Assembly (NCBI GenBank): GCA_900770705.1
Contig: CAAGLF010000021.1
Span: forward strand, 1 to 42,854
Reading direction: 5' to 3'
Source: Bacteroidaceae bacterium
GTDB lineage: Bacteria; Bacteroidota; Bacteroidia; Bacteroidales; Bacteroidaceae
DNA length: 42,854 bases
Under the pieces are notes generated by a model. It was given only the letters and a program-made list of their open reading frames with translations. It did no database searches and had not been told where the DNA came from. Shown here one piece after another: positions 40,251-42,854 of this stretch. The position numbers were made by a program, and so were the translations under genes. Numbering within the stretch: the stretch's first letter is position 1; every line of letters begins with the position of its first letter.

Positions 40251-41135
40251 ATGACACTCATCGACGGAAAAGCCACTGCCGCCGCCATCAAGGCAGAAAT
40301 AGCAGCCCAAGTAGCCAACATCGTAGCCCACGGCGGCAAGCGCCCCCACCTGGCCGCCATCCTCGTAGGCCACGACGGCGGCAGCGAAACCTACGTCAAG
40401 GGCAAAGTAACAGCCTGCGAAGCCTGCGGATTCCGCTCCACCCTGCTCCGCTTCGAAGACGACATCACCCAGGCCCGGCTGCTCGACGAGATACAACGCC
40501 TCAATGCCGACCCCGACGTCGACGGGTTCATCGTGCAGCTCCCCCTGCCCCGCCACATCTCCGAACAACGCGTCATCGAAGCCATCGACCCCCGGAAAGA
40601 CGTCGACGGCTTCCACCCCGTCAACGTAGGACGTATGGCCATCGGACTCCCCTGCTTCATCTCCGCCACCCCCAAGGGCATACTCGAACTGCTCCGCCGC
40701 TACCACATCCCCACCAGCGGCCGCAAATGCGTCATCCTGGGGCGCAGCAACATCGTGGGCAAGCCGATGGCCAGCCTGATGATGCAGAAGCAGTATGGCG
40801 ACGCCACCGTCACCGTCTGCCACAGCCACAGCCGGCAGCTCCGCGAGACCTGCCTCGAGGCCGACATACTGATAGCCGCCATCGGCCGCCCCCGTTTCGT
40901 CACAGCCGACATGGTGAAGCCCGGAGCCGTAGTGATCGACGTAGGCACCACCCGTGTGCCCGACGCCACCCGCAAAAGCGGATTCCGCCTCTGCGGCGAC
41001 GTCGACTTCGACGCCGTAGCGCCCCTTTGCTCGGCCATCACGCCCGTGCCCGGAGGCGTAGGCCCTATGACCATCTGCATGCTGATGAGCAATACGCTCC
41101 AGGCCGCCACCTGCAACCCCCTCTCCTCCCTATGA
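40251..41135 (+). CDS. folD: Bifunctional methylenetetrahydrofolate dehydrogenase/cyclohydrolase
   Basis: 294 residues from the ATG at 40251 (MTLIDGKATAAAIKAEI). Catalytic Tyr48 and Lys52 lie in SETYVKGKVTACEACG; VDGFIVQLPLPRHI and PRKDVDGFHPVNVGRM form the substrate face; CVILGRSNIVGKPMASLMMQ is the cofactor-binding loop; TPVPGGVGPMTICMLMSNT closes the enzyme. It interconverts methylene-, methenyl- and formyl-tetrahydrofolate in the cytoplasm. The codons are extremely C-ending here. It lies 32 bases after the DUF6056-like gene and overlaps the next gene at ATGA. Confidence 0.97.
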   Translation: MTLIDGKATAAAIKAEIAAQVANIVAHGGKRPHLAAILVGHDGGSETYVKGKVTACEACGFRSTLLRFEDDITQARLLDEIQRLNADPDVDGFIVQLPLPRHISEQRVIEAIDPRKDVDGFHPVNVGRMAIGLPCFISATPKGILELLRRYHIPTSGRKCVILGRSNIVGKPMASLMMQKQYGDATVTVCHSHSRQLRETCLEADILIAAIGRPRFVTADMVKPGAVVIDVGTTRVPDATRKSGFRLCGDVDFDAVAPLCSAITPVPGGVGPMTICMLMSNTLQAATCNPLSSL

Positions 41136-41686
41136 AAAACATCTGCCTCCCCCTGCTGCTGCTCGCCCTGTCGCTGAGCGGCTGCCACCGGCCGACAGCC
41201 AGCCCCGAAGCGCCGGCCGCCGACAGCGCCGCCTTCGTCCCTGGCCAGCCCATCGGCGACCGCGAAGTCACCCTGCCCTACACCGCCTGCCTCGGCGGAC
41301 ACACCTACCACATCAGTCTCCACCGCCAGCCTGCCGACAGCCTGCCCCCCGTGTCCGACAGCTACGGCCAGCCCTACATCGACAACATCGTCGACCTCAG
41401 CATACAGCGCGACAGCCGGCCCCTGCTCAGCCGGCGCTTCACCAAAGCCGACTTCCGCCACCTGCTCAGCCCCGCCGACGCCACCTACGGCATACTCTGC
41501 GGAATGAGCTTCGACGCCGCGCGCTCCACGGCCAGCGAACTCGTCTTCGGCGCACAGGTGAGCGAACCCGGCTGCGAGGGAGGCTCCCTGTTCCGCATAG
41601 TCGTCGCCACCGCAGGCGGCACCACAGGCATACTCCGCGACGAAGACCTCCTGGCCGGCGAGTCCACACCAGAACCTGCCGACTGA
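41132..41686 (+). CDS. DUF4738-type lipoprotein
   Basis: 184 residues. The ATG at 41132 overlaps the folD stop by four bases (ATGA), indicating coupled translation. Lipoprotein signal MKNICLPLLLLALSLSGC (Cys18). The mature part (PADSAAFVPGQPIGDREVTLPY, VSDSYGQPYIDNIVDLSIQRD, LSRRFTKADFRHLLSP) has the pattern of DUF4738, a family of beta-rich lipoproteins restricted to Bacteroidota. Function unknown. It is the last gene of the run that began with ffh. Confidence 0.85.
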   Translation: MKNICLPLLLLALSLSGCHRPTASPEAPAADSAAFVPGQPIGDREVTLPYTACLGGHTYHISLHRQPADSLPPVSDSYGQPYIDNIVDLSIQRDSRPLLSRRFTKADFRHLLSPADATYGILCGMSFDAARSTASELVFGAQVSEPGCEGGSLFRIVVATAGGTTGILRDEDLLAGESTPEPAD

Positions 41687-41909
41687 TACGCCTCCGCCCC
41701 CAGAGCGAGGGGAGCGAGGGGGAGAGAAGCGAGCCCCGGAGAGAAAGAAACGGAGAGGCGAGAGAAATAAAACGCCCCGGAGAGAGAGAGGAAGGAGCGG
41801 GAGCGTGAGGCATAGCGAAGCAAAGCCCCGCGCCCCCTGGCTCTGCCTCCCCCCGGCCAGCGGCTCCAGCCCCGCAGCCCTGATACAGCCCCGCAGCCCC
41901 GCCCATGCG

Positions 41910-42110
41910 ACGGTACGGACGAAGCGGAAAAGCAAAAAAGGGAGAGGGGGAGAGAGAAATTGGAAGCCGGAGGAAAGAGAATCGGGGGGGAACAGAGGGA
42001 GAGGGAGAGGGAAAGACAGAAAAAAGCCCTAATATACCAGAAGAAGAAGAAGAAGAAAAAGAAAAAGCAAAAGCAAAGCGCAGAGAGAGACAGAAAAAAA
42101 AGAAGGGAAA
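41910..42110 (+). repeat. Polypurine tract with GA and GAA microsatellites
   Basis: About 200 bases overwhelmingly A/G on the plus strand, including GGGAGAGG repeats near 41998 and an AGA/GAA trinucleotide run near 42041-42065, with few pyrimidines. Similar but shorter purine-rich sequence starts near 41700. Confidence 0.75.
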
Positions 42111-42146
42111 CTGGCTACGCACCATCCGCGTATCAATTCCCTTCTT
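42093..42146 (-). terminator. Intrinsic terminator of tRNA-Lys
   Basis: On the minus strand AAGAAGGGAA (42146-42137) pairs perfectly with TTCCCTTCTT (42109-42100), with an inner TACGC/GCGTA stem, and is followed by a T8 run. It begins five bases beyond the tRNA 3' end. Confidence 0.85.
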
Positions 42147-42150
42147 CGTG

Positions 42151-42223
42151 TACACCCTCAGGGGCTCGAACCCTGGACCCACTGATTAAGAGTCAGTTGC
42201 TCTACCAACTGAGCTAAGAGTGC
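42151..42223 (-). tRNA. tRNA-Lys (anticodon CTT)
   Basis: 73 bases on the minus strand. Acceptor stem GCACTCT pairs with AGGGTGT (two G-T pairs), discriminator A, no encoded CCA. The D arm contains AGCTCAGTTGGTAGAGC; the anticodon arm is ACTGA-CTCTTAA-TCAGT with CTT at the anticodon; the T arm is CAGGG-TTCGAGC-CCCTG. All parts fold normally. It has its own promoter (42362-42393) and terminator, so it is a single-gene transcript. Confidence 0.96.
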
Positions 42224-42361
42224 ATTTTCGCACACCGTGTCCGGCGTGTATATATGTTCAAATCGCGTGCAAGAGGGGGGGCTCCTGATTTACCTTCCAT
42301 TTCGCCCTCCGGGAGCGGCCCCTGCGGGCGGGGAGCAGGCTCATCCCCCTTTTTGCGAGTG

Positions 42362-42393
42362 CAAAGGTAGCGCTTTCATCGTTAACGACCAAA
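42362..42393 (-). promoter_or_regulatory. Promoter of tRNA-Lys
   Basis: Minus strand TACCTTTG (42369-42362) and TTTG (42393-42390), 20 bases apart. About 140 bases separate it from the mature tRNA 5' end, implying a processed leader. Confidence 0.7.
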
Positions 42394-42590
42394 CATTTTG
42401 CCGTTTTTTTTCTTCCGCCGCCGTTTTTTTTGCGCTGAGCTGCTGCCGGCGCCGCTCCCCCGCGACGTGCGCTCGCGGCACACCTGCAACACCTCCCCGC
42501 CCCGTGCAGGCAGGCAGGGGGGAAAGCCCCGTGGCGCCACCAGCGCCGCCCCCGGCAGAACGGGCAGGCGAGGGCAGGCAGGGGAGTAAT

Positions 42591-42740
42591 GCAGAGAGAG
42601 AGAAAAAGAGAAAAAAACACTCCGCCGCTTCGCTCCCTCCCCCGGCACCCCGTGCGCGCTTCCCCCAGAGAGAGAGAGAGAGGAGAACAACGCCCCGCCC
42701 GCGCCCCCGTGGCAGAGAGGCAGAGAGGCAGGGAGAGGCG
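42591..42740 (+). repeat. AG-rich microsatellites
   Basis: AG dinucleotide runs at about 42593-42601 and 42667-42683 and a GGCAGAGA repeat near 42711-42733, separated by C-rich sequence. Confidence 0.65.
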
Positions 42741-42766
42741 AAGCGTAAATGTCAATGCAGTTCACC

Positions 42767-42793
42767 GTTCACTTTGTTCACTTTGTTCACCTT
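42767..42793 (+). repeat. 9-base tandem repeat GTTCACTTT
   Basis: Two perfect copies (42767-42775, 42776-42784), a third with one change (42785-42793), and a preceding partial GTTCACC (42760-42766). Confidence 0.75.
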
Positions 42794-42854
42794 TTCCGGG
42801 CTGCTGGTGGTGGTGAGCGCTTGCCTCAGGCAAGCGCCCAGTACGCGCAGAGCC

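Larger units (their letters stand above)
41687..42150. other. 464-base region with polypurine tracts, no gene
   Basis: Holds strand-biased purine stretches (about 41700-41815 and 41910-42110) and the tRNA terminator (42093-42146). Frames through it translate to Arg/Glu/Lys-rich or Ser/Phe-rich low complexity only. Confidence 0.65.
42224..42854. other. 630-base region to the window end, no gene
   Basis: Contains the tRNA promoter, C/G-rich low-complexity sequence, AG microsatellites (42591-42740) and a 9-base tandem repeat (42767-42793). Frames here give only low-complexity peptides. The region may continue into a gene beyond the edge, which cannot be judged. Confidence 0.6.

Noticed and set aside
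41960..42217. Lys/Glu/Arg-rich protein in the GA-repeat region
   Set aside because: It is a translation of purine microsatellites, runs into the tRNA gene antisense, and lacks any promoter or normal codon pattern.

Overview
The window reads as chromosomal DNA of a GC-rich member of the Bacteroidales (Bacteroidota), probably Prevotellaceae-like. The signs are: promoters of the Bacteroidota form (TTTG, 19-21 bases, TAnnTTTG) ahead of many genes; no Shine-Dalgarno reliance; a MurF-alanine racemase fusion; GSCFA, DUF4369, DUF4738, DUF4923 and DUF3575 family proteins; type V (FimA/Mfa-like) fimbrillins; a secreted protein with a type IX secretion C-terminal signal; and an ilv operon carrying an acyl-ACP thioesterase. 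Species cannot be fixed from sequence reading alone.

Layout. 1-2292 (minus): polyprenol-phosphate mannosyltransferase, dihydroorotase, and the first codons of a gene leaving the window. 2823-6882 (plus): a conserved small acidic protein, a GSCFA protein and murF-alr. 6977-9017 (minus): a DUF4369 lipoprotein, then an FtsB/DivIC septum protein with a small membrane protein. 9201-17371 (plus): DUF4923 protein, YfcE phosphodiesterase, a tiny Asp/Val-rich lipoprotein, a secreted GH84 beta-N-acetylglucosaminidase with a CotH-type protein bearing a type IX signal, and an acyltransferase broken at a poly-G tract. 17546-23594 (minus): ilvD-ilvB-ilvN-thioesterase-ilvC, the core of branched-chain amino acid synthesis. 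24020-30753 (minus): a six-gene type V pilus operon (DUF3575 protein, Mfa2/FimB anchor, four fimbrillins, one with a beta-helix C-terminus). 31657-33867 (plus): a secreted beta-helical carbohydrate-binding protein divergent from the pilus operon. 34182-36395 (minus): dipeptidyl peptidase IV. 36592-41686 (plus): ffh, two membrane glycan genes, folD and a DUF4738 lipoprotein. 42151-42223 (minus): tRNA-Lys(CTT) set between polypurine stretches.

The most unusual signal lies outside the genes. Gaps at the edges of transcription units carry short imperfect tandem arrays with a strict 21-22 base period. Different arrays have unrelated sequences, but four of the cores share one design: an odd-length palindrome around a variable G/C centre (TGGG-S-CCCA, AAATG-S-CATTT, TTCTGC-G-GCAGAA, AAGTG-C-CACTT). 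Three TGGGSCCCA arrays flank the pilus operon, the carbohydrate-binding protein gene and the DPP IV gene. A second theme is poly-G: a run of seven G breaks the acyltransferase frame and a run of nine G sits in the pilus operon leader, both candidates for phase variation.
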